Shown piece after piece: positions 34,216-45,939 of a stretch of 64,000 nt of DNA; the stretch's first letter is position 1; each line of letters begins with the position of its first letter. The translations under genes and the position numbers were made by a program. This DNA is from Anodontia alba. Its lineage: Eukaryota; Mollusca; Bivalvia; Lucinida; Lucinidae. Under the pieces are notes generated by a model. It made no database searches and was not told where the DNA came from. It saw only the letters and a list, made by a program, of their open reading frames with translations. Location of the stretch: NCBI GenBank assembly GCA_964016985.1, contig OZ024831.1, positions 25,649,631 through 25,713,630 of the forward strand. The letters are read 5' to 3'.

Positions 34216-35600
34216 AGAATTATAATATGAAATGAAGACACTTAATCTGTTTTGTTTTCGAGTCAACCCAGATGGGGCTATTGTTTTAAGGGCGATATAA
34301 CTTAAAATGGTTTCAAACTTAGAACATAAAAAGCAGCGAAATGCAGGTGAGCACGTCTAAATGATAATGGTAAACAACAACCTTACTATATGTGCATAAC
34401 CGCATTTCATCAAGTTCTACAATTATCATACCATGACAGCCACCAGGGTATAGCCTTAACTTAGCGTCAATTTAATAAGGACATTGTTTAATATGAACCT
34501 GCATCAGAATAAAGCGCAATAAGAGTAATGAGTCATAAAACTGCTAACGATTCCAAAGCATTTTTCCCTGCTGCTGTAACACTATGTTCCTGTCGACTCA
34601 GTGACTATCCAGCCTCTATTTCCTTACGTATCTCACTTTCATTTCTCTAACATTCCGTGTTCTATGAAAGGAAATATGGACCTACCCAGGAAAGACCACA
34701 ATCAGGGAACACATCCCTCCCAAGGCACCGGATAAGGGTTGAATAACATAAAACGATATCAAAAACAGAATTCTATCGATAACAGAAAGAACAAACGAAG
34801 TGAAAAAAGATTACATACATTCTGATTCACCGCCTTGCAATTCAAGACGGAAGTAGTTATCAAACATGCTATGGATGACACCCATTCATGCAGCGTGCCG
34901 TATAACATTCATGTTATACTCTATCTTTTTGTAAAGAAAGAAATCTTTATTAATTTCTCCGAGAACCCAGTATCATCAACAATCCTTCTGAATTATAGAC
35001 CGAATCGGCATAAAATTCGGGTTCCGATACCCTTTTCATCAGAAGTGTTTACAAGCCAACGTTATATTTGGAAACTAATTCAGAATGGCTTAATAAAACA
35101 TACAAAATGTTTTACGCATTTTATGGTACCAATACCCTCGTTTAAGAAATTTTAAAAGTCATGTACAGGAATCCTCCCGTTTGATAATTCTTCAGTTAGC
35201 TTTCTTGTCACTCAACACTGAAGGTTATGCTTTCTGGGTATTTTTACGTTCATTTATATTATATAGTTTAACTTCGCTGTTATATACCAAGGGTATGTAA
35301 GGACCGGACATTGTTCAAATAAAATAAACTGCAACACAACAATCGCAACACCTACACTTATTCGATGTCATTACTTTAAATTAACATCTAAATCTGTAAA
35401 TATTATGAACATAGCTCAAACGAATAACGTTCTAAAATCCCGAGGAACTGGGCCTTGGGTAATATCCCAGAAGATTTGTAACAAAGCATTCAGTCCTCAG
35501 TGTTGCATACAAAAAAGTTGTCTTTGAGTTGTGAAGTAGAAACATGTCATCAGAGCCTATGCTGATAGCGAACATCCAATCCAGATCCGCCTGTGCATCT
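34216..35600. other. Repeat I fragment 7 and unassigned sequence
   Basis: CCCAGGAAAGACCACAATC at about 34688 and CACCGCCTTGCAATTC at about 34829 match repeat I. A 106-codon plus frame (34835-35155) begins inside this repeat and has no recognisable domain. The rest is unassigned. Confidence 0.4.
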
Positions 35601-35818
35601 GGGCCCAGCTGTTCAAAGCGTCGTTAGCTTAACGAGCTCGTTAAGGGTCATTTCGTAAACTGTTTTAGCGGATTCAATTCATAATATTCTGATATTTTTT
35701 GCTGAAAAATGTGAGTAGTTACTCACATTTTTTCAGCAAAAAATTTCAGCATATCACTCGATGTAAATTTTAACGAATCGTTAACTAATGATGCCGTTAG
35801 CTTTGAACAACTGAGCCC
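35601..35818. mobile_element. Family D5
   Basis: GGGCCCAGCTGTTCAAAGCG to GAACAACTGAGCCC; central stem shortened (AATGTGAGTAGTTACTCACATT). Confidence 0.8.
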
Positions 35819-36267
35819 GGGATTTTCGCTAACATAATCATTTCATTCTTTAGAACAGCGCTGTGTCCAGTGTGAATGTTCACCCAAATGGCACCATGGG
35901 CATGCATGGTAATCATTGGTATATCTGAGAACTTCCCACAAGAGCAAACAGAATCTTTCAGCAGAAGCTCAATCTTATGTTGCAAGCAATATCGCTAGTG
36001 TCATTTATGAGTTGTTTAGCACATATTCGGCAGGTAATCGTCTTAATCAATCGGTTTAGAGAGCAGAAGGCATGACATACCAACGACGATTTTCCAGATT
36101 AAAAATGTATAAATGAAAGGCATATTGATAATAGGGATGCCTATTGAACCATATAGCGTATTAAAGGCAATAAATCACGTACAGAAGATAACGACTTCCG
36201 TTTATTTATTTAAATACGCATGTACGCCACGAGTAAGAAACTTCTTGGTTCTTCTAAGAAAGCATTA
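35819..36267. other. Unassigned
   Basis: No structure recognised. Confidence 0.45.
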
Positions 36268-36470
36268 CCTTATTTTACCTAAGGATTGGGATAAAACGCC
36301 TTAGCATACAGCGTAGACTCAGATTGCAGAACGCGGTTTTTGATCCGAGTCTAAACTGTTTGCTACTTATACAGCAATTTTAGACACATCAGCAGGTACC
36401 TGTAGTATAATGGCCTTTTGTAGGTTTAAGGATATGCTTTGGTGTCTGAGGTTTTAGGGTTAATACAGTA
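36268..36470. mobile_element. TACCGT-type MITE with GCAAACAG hairpin, decayed
   Basis: TACCTTATTTTACCTAAGG on the left and TTTAGGGTTAATACAGTA on the right. The hairpin GCATACAGCGTAGACTC / GAGTCTAAACTGTTTGC is decayed. Confidence 0.5.
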
Positions 36471-36545
36471 TATCAGCAGGGGCTTCTATGTTTTATCATA
36501 GTTGGAAGGACGAAATTTATCAGTCATCAACTGTTTCTGCTTTTT

Positions 36546-36820
36546 CATTACGAAACACGCCTATTCAAATATATTGAAAATCTCACCTCCAAAAACTGAA
36601 AGTTTTCAGATAAAAATTCTGATATTTTTCGTATTTCAGCTCAAAACATAGATTGTGGGTACTTGTAAGAACCGCCTCGCCGAGGCGGTTCTAACGAGTA
36701 CCAACAACCAATGTTTTGAGCAGAATTAAGAAAATAATGCATACCCCTGTAAACCCCAGTTTTACTATATAAAATTGGGGTTTAAGGGGGTCAAAATTAT
36801 ATAGGTATGTTATTGTGACG
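36546..36820 (+). mobile_element. Family A8
   Basis: Ends CATTACGAAACACGCC and ATAGGTATGTTATTGTGACG. The right arm has GAGTACCAACAACC, the left GGGTACTTGTAAG. Confidence 0.85.
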
Positions 36821-37659
36821 ATTCATAAAAAGCTGGTTTAAAAACCCTACAAACCCTGTTTTTTACCATATGTTATGGGGGGAACAACAGAGAATACATT
36901 ACACAGACTATGCATTTTGCCTTTGTTTCATATACTCGTAAATCCACGAATCTTGTTGCTACTTAATACTCAGCTCGTTTCTCTCCAGGGACTTCGAAGT
37001 GTCTGACACAAGTCTTAATCAGGCAAACCTCTGTTCTTCGAGTGATTTCAGAATCTCACCATAATCCTTCGTATGCTTAAACGATCTTCGCGGATTCCAG
37101 CCTGATGCTCAATTTCTTCGATCAGCGCAATTTGTCAGAAACTGTCTTTATGCGGGTAATCAAAGGCTTTTGTAAATGAGATATTAATTCGGATTTTCTA
37201 GTTTCATACCTGAGAAAAGCATGCTTTATCCGCACAAACGATCTCCAGTCTTTAATAATTTATTCTCTTAAGTCTTTCTAGTTAAGTTTACACAGCTTTC
37301 AGAGGGGCGTAAATGAGCCATCACACGAGAAAAGCGTACTTTTCACATAGGCGATCAGCCCAGGCTCAAGCTAGCCTGTGCATAAGCACATTCTCGCCAG
37401 AGCCTTTGCCGCTCGCAGACATGTATTAGAGACCTTGAGTTAGGTTCAGGCAAACAATGGATGTCTGTAACCTATATAGGGGACTTTGCATGCGCATTTG
37501 AAGAACAACAAATTGGAAAACAATAAGGTCCTTTTTTTTTCGTGTGCCGGCTTAAATATTCCTGCTAGATTGTCAGCATTTGAGATCTCTGTGGGACCTT
37601 AGTATTATGATCCCAAACACAAACAGTTTAGACTTACACCAGACTGTGGTTTATAAGAC

Positions 37660-37661
<2 letters not shown>
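36821..37661. other. Unassigned with one E-like fragment
   Basis: TAGGCGATCAGCCCAGGCTC and GCCAGAGCCTTTGCCGCTCG at 37337-37420 are Family E-like. Otherwise nothing. Confidence 0.4.

Positions 37662-37694
<33 letters not shown>
37662..37694. repeat. Poly-T tract
   Basis: 33-bp T run. Confidence 0.95.
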
Positions 37695-37699
<5 letters not shown>

Positions 37700-37794
37700 G
37701 CCGCAACATGCAAAACTATATACTTTGGTATATTTTGAACAAGCTGCGCATCACCTCAGTCTGATTTGCCTTCGATGTCAGCCTATAACAGGTT

Positions 37795-37891
37795 CCCAGC
37801 AAACATACAACGTCGTTAGAACGTCGCTGCAACGTCACGACGTTGCAGCGACGTTATAACGACGTTGTTGCTACGTTGTGCGTTTGCTGGG
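37795..37891. repeat. Family P: compact ACGTC hairpin
   Basis: CCCAGCAAACATACAACGTC ... GTTGTGCGTTTGCTGGG. The two halves are near-perfect inverse copies, with the centre AACGTCACGACGTT. The AACGTC motif recurs about every 12-15 bp. It is the best preserved member of its family. Confidence 0.75.
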
Positions 37892-37982
37892 TTTGGATCA
37901 TTGGTAATCTGAAAGTGCCCTTGTCAGACTGTGCAGGGTAGGCGGAGCGGGAAAAGGAAATGTTGAGAATGGTTAATACATA

Positions 37983-38301
37983 CAGTTGACTCTCGTTATC
38001 TCGAAATCGCTTATCTCGAAAAACCGCTTATCTCGAAGTGAAAATCTTGTCCCTGCCTAAACATGAAAATCTAACAACAAGTAAAAATATTGTGGAAAAG
38101 AGGAGAAATTGGAGCAATTTCTCTTCTTTTCCACAATAGTTTCGATATATCTCTAACGTCGAAAATGTTACATATAATTTTGTTAAATGTGGTTGTTCGA
38201 ATTATTTTCTCCTCAATTCTGAAAATCTGATATGGCGAGGTACGGATATCTCGAAGTGTTTCAGAAAGTCTCTTGGAATTCGAGATAACGAGAGTCGACT
38301 G
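37983..38301 (-). mobile_element. Family B3: pogo/Tigger-like MITE
   Basis: TA|CAGTTGACTCTCGTTATCTCG to ACGAGAGTCGACTG|TA. The central hairpin AATATTGTGGAAAAGAGG, AGAAATTGGAGC is shortened. Confidence 0.85.
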
Positions 38302-38666
38302 TATCTGGGATTGGAAGGAGTAAAGGCAATACAGAGAATGCGATCGTGGCACATTATTATTGGCGGTTATATGGGCTAGCTAGAATGTCTAGAAATGTAC
38401 AATACTGCCAATTACTTTAGGGCTAGGGACTAAAAGAAGTGATAAAGAAGAAGAAATTTTAACACAGTAACATGATGTCGCAAGTTACTATCTGTGGTTA
38501 TCTAGCTAGCGAGGTCGAATGGCTAAAAATGTCCTGTTCGGTCTTGTAATACTCGTTATTAATGTAGAGCCTGGTACAAAATAAAGTGATAAAGAATAAG
38601 AAGGTTTAACACAGTAACATGATGTGGCATATTTATATTGGTGGTCTTTTCCGGTCTTGTAATACT
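38302..38666. repeat. Local duplication with AACACAGTAACATGATGT
   Basis: The phrase AACACAGTAACATGATGTSGC and the surrounding AAAGTGATAAAGAAKAAGAA occur twice about 148 bp apart (near 38461 and 38609) and a weaker third time beyond A9 (GTGATAAAGAGAATAC at 38988). This suggests a short tandem duplication interrupted by A9. Confidence 0.5.
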
Positions 38667-38955
38667 CATTACGAAAAGACGCGTATTCAACTACATAGAA
38701 AATTACACCTCTAAAAACTGAAAATTTTCAGATAAAAAATTGATATTTTTCAGCTCGAAACGTAGATTGTGGGTACTCGTTAGAACCGCTTCGGCGAGGC
38801 GGTTCTAACGAGTACCTAGCGGTTCTAACGAGTACCCACAATCTATGTTTTTGAGCAAAAATAAGAAAAATAATGTATACCCTGTAAATCCCAGTTTTAC
38901 TATATAAAAGTGGCGTTTAAAGGGGTCAAAATTATATAGGCCTGCTTTCGTGATG
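38667..38955 (+). mobile_element. Family A9: palindrome with extra partial arm
   Basis: The right arm contains GCGGTTCTAACGAGTACC twice (38803-38820 and 38819-38837), as if slippage or template switching occurred at the hairpin. Confidence 0.85.
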
Positions 38956-39276
38956 CGTTATTACTTCAGGGCCTAAGATAAAAAAATGTGATAAAGAGAA
39001 TACAAATACAATAACAAAATAAAATAAAAAAAACAAATAAAAATAAAACTACAATAGAGAAAAGAAAATAAATCGATAAATAAATAAAATAAACTACACA
39101 AGTAAAATCTGCGCCAAGAAGAATGTACAAACCTTAGACATCATCTAAGACAACAGACTCATATAAAAGTATTACTATAATTGTCTACGTCCACTGGAGT
39201 CGACAATCTTAATGTTTGTCATTGTTCCGGAAGCCCTCTTGAAATGTCATGGACTTGTCCAATACTATTTTCCATG

Positions 39277-39560
39277 CATCACGAAAACATGCCTATATAA
39301 TTTTGACCCCCCTTAAACACCACGTTTATATAGTAAAACTGGGGTTAAACGGGGGTATACATTATTTTTCTTATTTCTGCTCAAAAACATAGATTGTGGG
39401 TACTTGTTAGAAGCGCCTCGGCGAGGCGGTTCTAACGAGTACCCACACTCTATGTTTTGAGCAGAAATGTATAAAAAATATCAGAGTTTTTTTATCTGAA
39501 AATTTTCAGTTTTTGGAGGTGAAATTTTCTATATATTTGAATAGGCGTGTTTTCGTAATG
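39277..39560 (-). mobile_element. Family A10
   Basis: CATCACGAAAACATGCCTAT to GGCGTGTTTTCGTAATG; complete palindrome with GAAGCGCCTCGG on the left and the right arm GAGGCGGTTC. Confidence 0.85.
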
Positions 39561-39570
39561 GCATTAGCTT

Positions 39571-39574
<4 letters not shown>

Positions 39575-39605
<31 letters not shown>

Positions 39606-40240
39606 GGTCTACGCTTAGCAGGCAGACCAGGCTTTTTTTTTTTCTAAAAGTAAATACTTGTAACATTTATATTATAACAAATAAACTTCCTGAGAATGAA
39701 TTATAAAACCTTTGTTTTTGTTTTTGCTTTGGCAGCAGATCATAACCGGTTGTATACGTTACTGATATTTGAATGGAACAATTCAACTCATGTGGGTAAT
39801 CAGTTCAATTAAGCTATACATGTGCAGAAATAGTCTCCTTTATCATTTAGTCAAGTTTTCATTTTGTTTTCTGTTTGTTTTTAAGCATTGTCATAGTCAT
39901 GAGGGTTTTACAAAGTATCAAACTGATACAAATGCAGTAGTTAACCTCTCTGGCCCAGCTGTTACAATACCTGACCAAATATTGTCGACTTCGAATCTCT
40001 GCTTCTTCCAAGAAACGTTCATAAAGTTTGAACACAAAGATCGTATTCCATATGCCCTGGAGTTGCCAACAAAATGAAGAGGAAATTATCGCCGGGCAAT
40101 AACTCCATATATGCGCATAGAAGGTCCATAAGAGCTAGGTTGTACAAATACTTGCGAAATTACACAACACTTCCTTGAACCCTCAATCACCAGCATCACA
40201 AACTGATATAAACCTGGTATAGCATCTTTTACAAAGTTGC
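39575..40240. other. Poly-A tract and unassigned sequence
   Basis: Poly-A at 39575-39603. A 102-codon plus frame (39769-40077) has no domain I recognise and is not called. Confidence 0.4.
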
Positions 40241-40244
40241 ATGG

Positions 40245-40395
40245 GCGCTTAGTGAAGACCCAGACAAGAGTGTTCGCTCTCCGCCTGAAGACGGTTTGAA
40301 GCCTTGGTTATCCACAGAGTGCTTTGCAGAGACTGGCCAGCATTTGCGGATGCGCAGGCTGATCTAAGACTTAGTTCGACACCCAGGCTATATTG
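40245..40395. repeat. Decayed Family E-like repeat
   Basis: GGGCGCTTAGTGAAGACCC, GCGGATGCGCAGGCTGATC, AGACTTAGTTCGACACCC in Family E order. Confidence 0.4.
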
Positions 40396-40435
40396 TAGGA
40401 AATGCTGTGCCCCGGCTTATTTTTATTATTTATAT

Positions 40436-40706
40436 CATTACGAAACACGTCTATTCAAATATATTGAAAATTTTACTACCAAAAAATGAAAATTTTCAGA
40501 TAAAATTTCTGATTTTTTCATATTTCTGCTCAAAACATAGATTGTGGGTACTCGTTAGAACCGCCTCGACGAGGCGGTTCTAACGAGTACCCATAATCTA
40601 TGTTTTAGCAGAAATAAGAAAAATAGTGTATACCCTGTAAACCCGTTTTACTATATAAAAGTGGGGTTTGAGGGTGTCAAAATTATATAGGCATGTTTTC
40701 GTGATG
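40436..40706 (+). mobile_element. Family A11
   Basis: CATTACGAAACACGTCTATTC to GGCATGTTTTCGTGATG; arms match except the outermost CCATAATC. Confidence 0.85.
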
Positions 40707-41640
40707 TGAATTTATGATGACACACATACCTACCATAGATAGTTTTGTGCGAAGCAGAACTGAGATGATACAGTTTGATACCCTAGTCATTTGCCTGAAT
40801 TACCAAGAGGCAAATATTTGTTAAATATCACATTTGTTATCGCATTCTTTATCCGACACTTTTACTAAACCTCAAAAACGTTCGGCACTGAGGTAAACCT
40901 ATCTTATGCTATATGCAACTAGCAAATGACCGGATTAGTTTGTACAATAGTGTAGTCTATTCAGGATCTTCGCTGCTCGTTTTTTTTTTTTAACTCTGCG
41001 ATGTTTAAATATTGCATGTACGTACAGTGATGGCATTGATCTAACAATACGAATGGACAGTGAGATGGGCATTCTAACCGGCAGCTTTTTCTTTGATAGG
41101 TTTCAGATGAGCAGTGTCTTCAGATAAAAGATCTTTCATGTGATATGCGAGCATTGAAAACTCAGATCAGTCTACGCATCTGCGCACTGATCAGGACCAT
41201 CTGTACATATGAATATCACTCTCAACTCCTGTAAGCGTATAAGGTTGATTTTCATCAAGCTGCGCGGATACGCAGGCTTTTTTATATCCGCATACTCGAT
41301 AGGGACCTGTTTCTCATGACTTGACCCAAACATTGATAGCCATCCACCGTTAGAGCCAAAATGTCTTTCCAGTACTACATTACGTGCAGTAATCTGATGC
41401 TGCTGTCTGCGAGTTTTACGACATCTTGGCCGATGATAACGCAACACTATATACAGACGAAACCCGTGCACTCGTGAGAGGATTTCTACGCGGGAGATGG
41501 TTCAAATACACGATCTTTAGATAAGCAGACTGAATAGATTTTGGATAACTTGATCTTATTACCACGATCAAAACGGATCTTGACTGTATAGAAAACATTT
41601 TTCATCGCCTTATCGCAAGACCCATGAGCCGGATTTCTAT
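40707..41640 (-). other. Unassigned; E-like fragment and weak minus-strand frames
   Basis: Family E-like words near 41160-41290. On the minus strand, a 99-codon frame (41471-41172) is preceded, in another frame, by a stretch around 41670-41508 with KFDRNPAHGSCDKAMK and FDRGNKIKLSK. This could be a decayed coding region, but I recognise nothing. Confidence 0.25.
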
Positions 41641-42357
41641 CAAACTTTGTGCATAATCTGGAGTAATCTTATATGCTGACCACAAATTGCGAAGGAGAAT
41701 GCTGATGACGGCCAGAGCGATAGGTAGGACAGGTTCTTGTGTGCACGATATTCCTTAATCGGGTTGTCAGATTTCCATCAAACTTGCAGGCATGCATCAC
41801 TGAAAAATGTTACGAGCTGGTTAGATTTTATGACACTGACCTCATTTATTATGGCCTGCACAAGACAAAAGTGTCAAATTAAGCTTATGCGCATAGTATC
41901 TAGAGAACTCCTAGATCGATTTTCTTTCCAAATGTGCGTTGATATACCATTAGTCCTGGTTAAAAGTGTTACGGTGGTGGTGATGGAGTGGATCATTAAG
42001 TTTTCTTAAAACCATTTCTAGCAATGTTTTGCAAATGCGAGTCCTGTGCATAGATTCTACCAAGTCTGAATAGGGAACATCTCCTTTGGGGACATAAGGA
42101 ATGAACATAGTTTTGACTGATACAGGACCACCTTGCGTATGGCGTAAATAATAATTTCTTGCATGGTGCATCACGTGCATTTACATATAATAGCCAATGT
42201 ACAATAGCCAGAGAGGTCATGTAATGGAACATAAGGCACCAAACAGCATGTCATGACAAAATGTATGAAAACCTTAAAAGCCAAAACTTATCGCCATTTA
42301 CTTAAACTGTAGTGCTTAGATATTCGCGGAATGTAAAACAGCGAACAGCAAAGGCAC
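41641..42357. other. Unassigned, with a short direct repeat
   Basis: CCGGATTTCTATCAAACTTTG (41628-41648) and CAGATTTCCATCAAACTTGC (41768-41787) look like spaced units of an old tandem array. The overlapping 76- and 90-codon frames on opposite strands near 41737-42180 are not supported as genes. Confidence 0.35.
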
Positions 42358-42393
42358 AGGCCAGCCTGTGCATTTAAATGCACAGGCTGGCCT
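42358..42393. repeat. Perfect 36-bp palindrome
   Basis: Arms AGGCCAGCCTGTGCATTT and AAATGCACAGGCTGGCCT, no loop. Flanking GCGAACAGC and GCTGTTCGC extend an imperfect stem. Resembles the inner arms of Family E. Confidence 0.85.
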
Positions 42394-42668
42394 GAACATT
42401 CGCTGTTCGCATATGAAACATACTGAAGGGTTTTTTCTATCGGCTCTAATGTGCTATTGTACAGTAGGTGGTTGTTACAAGCTGTTGCGTCAAGCTCTGA
42501 TCATCCAGTTAAAGCTCTGTGGGCTGATAAAGTACAATGATTAGATGCATACTAATTACTTCTACATCAGGTGACTGCTGTGGAACGACAGGTTGTTTGC
42601 TAGAATTCGAGATAAGGACAATGACACGAAAGAACATGTTACAGAGGACGTGACCTTTAGGACTTGAA

Positions 42669-42824
42669 TAGACTGGCTCCAGTTTCCAGCTACTTTTTTC
42701 TTATAATCCCGTTTGATACTCCAGCCTTTATAGGCATGATAATATTTTGGTTTTGTTTTAGTGGATTATCAAACAGGATTATAAGAAAACATATTTAGTC
42801 ACTGGAGACGGACGCCAGTCTAGG
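42669..42824. mobile_element. Family Q1: TAGACTGGCTCCAGT-ended MITE
   Basis: Left TAGACTGGCTCCAGTTTCC, right GGAGACGGACGCCAGTCTA; inner inverted CTTATAATCCCGTTTGATA and TATCAAACAGGATTATAAG. A partial second copy is at 48400-48549. Confidence 0.7.
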
Positions 42825-43018
42825 ACTTGAACTGTAGTATAGTACTTGCAATTTCTAATATTTTCATCTTTGGAATACAAACACCGATATATCGCTGAGG
42901 TAATGCGGAAGGAACCAAACGTAGCACATGTGCAATCTAATAAGAAGCCTGTATCGAAATTTCAAAAACTACGTTTTCGTGGAGATAAATTTAACTTTGG
43001 CTCTGAAAATTATTTATC

Positions 43019-43249
43019 AGGACCCAGTTGTTCAAAGCGTTGTTAACTTAACGAGCTCGTTAGTGGTCAAAATGTTAACTGTTCTAGTAAGTACAATATC
43101 AAATTCACAGGTATTTTTGCTGAAAAAAAAAATGTAAAAGCTACTAACATTTTGTAGCAAAACTGTTAGAGTATATGCCATATTTAATTAATAAAGTTTT
43201 AACAATACGTTAAATAACGACATCATTAGGTTTGAACAACTGGGTCCTG
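43019..43249. mobile_element. Family D6
   Basis: GGACCCAGTTGTTCAAAGCG to GAACAACTGGGTCC: the ends differ from other copies (GGACCC/GGGTCC), and the change is mirrored on both sides. Repeat I sequence follows. Confidence 0.8.
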
Positions 43250-43270
43250 AATAGTAGTATAGAAGATGTC

Positions 43271-43518
43271 CAGGGCCCAGTGGTTCAAAGCTAACGACGT
43301 CGTTAGTTAACGATTCGTTAAAATTTACATCGAGTGATACGCAAATATGTTGAAATTTTTTGCTGAAAAAATGTGAGTAGCTCTTGCAGTGCAAAAGCTT
43401 CTCACATTTTTTCAGCAAAAAATATCAGAATATTGTATATTGAATCCGCTAAAACAGTTAACGAAATGACCCTTAACGAGCTCGTTTAGCTAACGACGCT
43501 TTGAACAGCTGGGCCCTG
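43271..43518. mobile_element. Family D7, inserted in repeat I
   Basis: GGGCCCAGTGGTTCAAAGC to GAACAGCTGGGCCCTG. Left flank GAAGATGTCC and right flank GGAACAACCACAATC join to the repeat I head as seen at 9120-9140. Confidence 0.8.
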
Positions 43519-43740
43519 GAACAACCACAATCAAAGATAATAGCCTACAAATGATACCAAGAGGAAACGCAATCAAACTATGAGAGACAGCACACAAGGC
43601 ACAAACCATGGAACGGCATAGCAACCAGCTCCCTCTTCGCAGAAAAGGTGATCATAATGTTAGACATGAGCCACTAGATACAGCAGATATTACGTTAAGA
43701 ACGCTGAAGCGGTTACTGAGGGGGTGTTGGGGACGTCCCA
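43519..43740 (+). repeat. Repeat I copy 8
   Basis: AACAACCACAATCAAAGATA, GCATAGCAACCAGCTCCC, GCCACTAGATACAGC; matches 9103-9420 and 10828-10900. Confidence 0.5.
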
Positions 43741-43929
43741 TTTCATTCTAGAAACCAGATGTTCAATCTTGTAGCATTCGTAGCATGAGTAGAAATCGTT
43801 CTCGTGTTTGTTTTTCTCTACTTCGTAATATTAGTTAAAACAATACAACCTGAATTGTTTTAATATCTGACCTACTTTAATTGGCTCTCCCATGAGTAAA
43901 GACGTTTTATCAAATCCATTGGCTTAAGG

Positions 43930-44110
43930 AGAATTAATAAAATTTCAGGAGAGGCCCCTGTTAGAATTGGTTTGCCTCTCTTCTGAAAAGAGGTCTACAC
44001 TAATAGAAAAAGAATTTGCCCCCAAAAGGGTGGGGTTTGGTATACTGAAAGCAGACAGGACGTCACAATGTTTATTTTCATTGTGATCATGGCAGGAAAA
44101 CTACCACGTG
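43930..44110. repeat. Family N hairpin repeat, decayed
   Basis: CTTCTGAAAAGAGGTCTACAC and AAAGAATTTGCCCCCAAAAG. The right arm is eroded. Confidence 0.45.
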
Positions 44111-44339
44111 TATCCAGTTATACGTGAGTCAAAACCTAAGGCAATGTACCTTACGACAATTTACGCTCTGCGAAGACTATGATCAGCCTGAATGTCCGCT
44201 CAGATTTACCACAGACTTCTCTATCCGACTGAAGAAGTCAAAAGAACTTCATCTTAACAATGCTAATACCTCTGAAACAGAGGCCCCGTTTCTGGATTCA
44301 AAATTTATCAATATCTTATTATACGATCTCTACTAAAAT

Positions 44340-45260
44340 CCATGACAAATGTGAAAATATAAGTGAAGAACCAGGAAATACAACACTGAATCATGAAGCA
44401 CAGCCGACAGAAGAAGAGATGCGAAACATACAATTATTAAGCGAACGCCATATATGAAAAACAGGTAAGAAAAAAGTACGGGGAGTGCCACAATCACAAA
44501 CCGCAGCCCATCCCAGACACGAAGAGGAAGAGGAAGCAGACAAAACCGCGCAAGCGCAAATCGAACAAACGCAAGAAAAGCACCAAGATTAGCTCTCTCT
44601 TCCCCAAGCGAGGTAAGCGCAATGCTAAAAGGACTGAAAAAATACAAGAAGAAAATAACATAAGGCAAGACTTTAAACAAATCGCCTCGTAGAATAAACC
44701 CGAAAGCAACAAAGAGTAAGATTAACACCGGGACCCCCGCCTTAGAACGGTCAGTAGAATAAATCACCGTGGGGTTTAAAGCACTTTTACGGCCAGCCAA
44801 TTTCACCCTGGGTCCCGATGCTACTCTTAACACAGAAACCGCAGACGTACGAACAAAGAAGAACTGCAACAGAGGAACCGCCTTGGAACAATCAGTAGGA
44901 AAACTTATTGGGGGCTTAATCCAGATTTTACTCGTGCGACACCTCGCCTTTCACTCTGGTGCAGTTTCTAATTACAACAATATATTTAGTCCAGATGTAG
45001 GTCCTTTTCTTCATCAGTGAAACATCACAGCACAACACACATAATCATAATCACTATGGTGAAACAACGCAAAAGGCCCAATAGCGATTAGAAACCAGAA
45101 AACAACCAACCACAAACAGGACCACGATGAGCTCGACCACAGACATTGATAGTCAGGTGCCAACCTTCTGAAACAGAGTTTTGAGGAGGGAGTCGGCATT
45201 TTGTCTACGGATCAACTCACGATTGTGCAGCTAAAGAGCGAAGCAAGGTAAAGAGTTAAG
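44340..45260 (+). repeat. Repeat I, longest copy
   Basis: Contains in order the blocks GAAGAACCAGGAAATACAAC, GTGCCACAATCACAAACCGC, AGCTCTCTCTTCCCCAAGCG, GGAACCGCCTTGGAACAATC and CAGGTGCCAACCTTCTGAAAC, each recurring elsewhere. The minus strand holds a 178-codon hydrophobic frame (44869-44333). The same hydrophobic frame is partly conserved at 17322-17573, but only because the DNA is repeated. It could be the decayed body of a retroelement; no reverse transcriptase motif is visible. Confidence 0.55.
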
Positions 45261-45283
45261 CAGTTAAAATTGCGTTACGATTA

Positions 45284-45344
45284 TTAACCCTTGTCCCGGG
45301 TATAGACTGCCTTTGCAAACAGTGTAGATCCAGATCAGGTGGCT
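45284..45344 (+). mobile_element. Family F6, truncated
   Basis: TTAACCCTTGTCCCGGGTAT then GCAAACAGTGTAGATCC and GATCAGGTGGCTTCT; it ends at the hairpin centre. Confidence 0.7.
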
Positions 45345-45502
45345 TCTAAGAGTTAGTCATTGAGTTGACAAGATGCTCTAGCAAAACGTGTCATCTACAC
45401 CATAGGTTGTTGCACAAGAGACATTGCCATCCAAAACCGGAAAATTTGTAATATCAAAATCGAAGTCGTGAAAACTTTCATTCATTTTTATGTTATTTTT
45501 CT

Positions 45503-45729
45503 GGGCCCAGTTGTTCAAAGCGTCGTTAGCTTAACGAGCTCGTTGAGGGTCATTTCGTTAACTGTTTTAGCAGATTCAATATACAATATTTTGATAGTTT
45601 TGCTGAAAAAATGTGAAAAGCTACTCACATTTTTTCAGCAAAAAAAATCAGCATATTTGCATATCACTCTATGTAAATTTTAACGAATCGTTAACTAACG
45701 ATGTCGTTAGCTTTGAACAACTGGGCCCT
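45503..45729. mobile_element. Family D8
   Basis: GGGCCCAGTTGTTCAAAGCG to GAACAACTGGGCCCTG; central stem TTTTTTGCTG... with AAAAGCTACTCACATTTTTTC. Confidence 0.85.
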
Positions 45730-45939
45730 GGATTTTGATGGTCCCTCGTGCTACATCCTTTGGTGTATATTTCTCATAAACTTATTCGCTTTTGCTAGAG
45801 CATTCCTTTAAGTCTGTGGTTTAACAATAGGAACAAACTTTTAACTGTGAAAAACACCTAAAACAGGGGCGTCGGTATCATGAACGGCGCAAAATATTTT
45901 CTAAGCTTTATTACCGTCATTACGAGTCATAATATCCAA

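Noticed and set aside
41508..42180. Tc1/mariner-type transposase remnant on the minus strand (ITPDYAQSLIE..., LVESMHR...)
   Set aside because: Only a few residues resemble the family, frames change repeatedly and no DDE residues can be placed.
44333..44869. 178-codon hydrophobic minus-strand frame that could be a membrane protein
   Set aside because: It lies in repeat I, and the partial match at 17322-17573 follows repeated DNA with frame breaks. The hydrophobicity comes from the antisense of an AAG/CAA-rich sequence.
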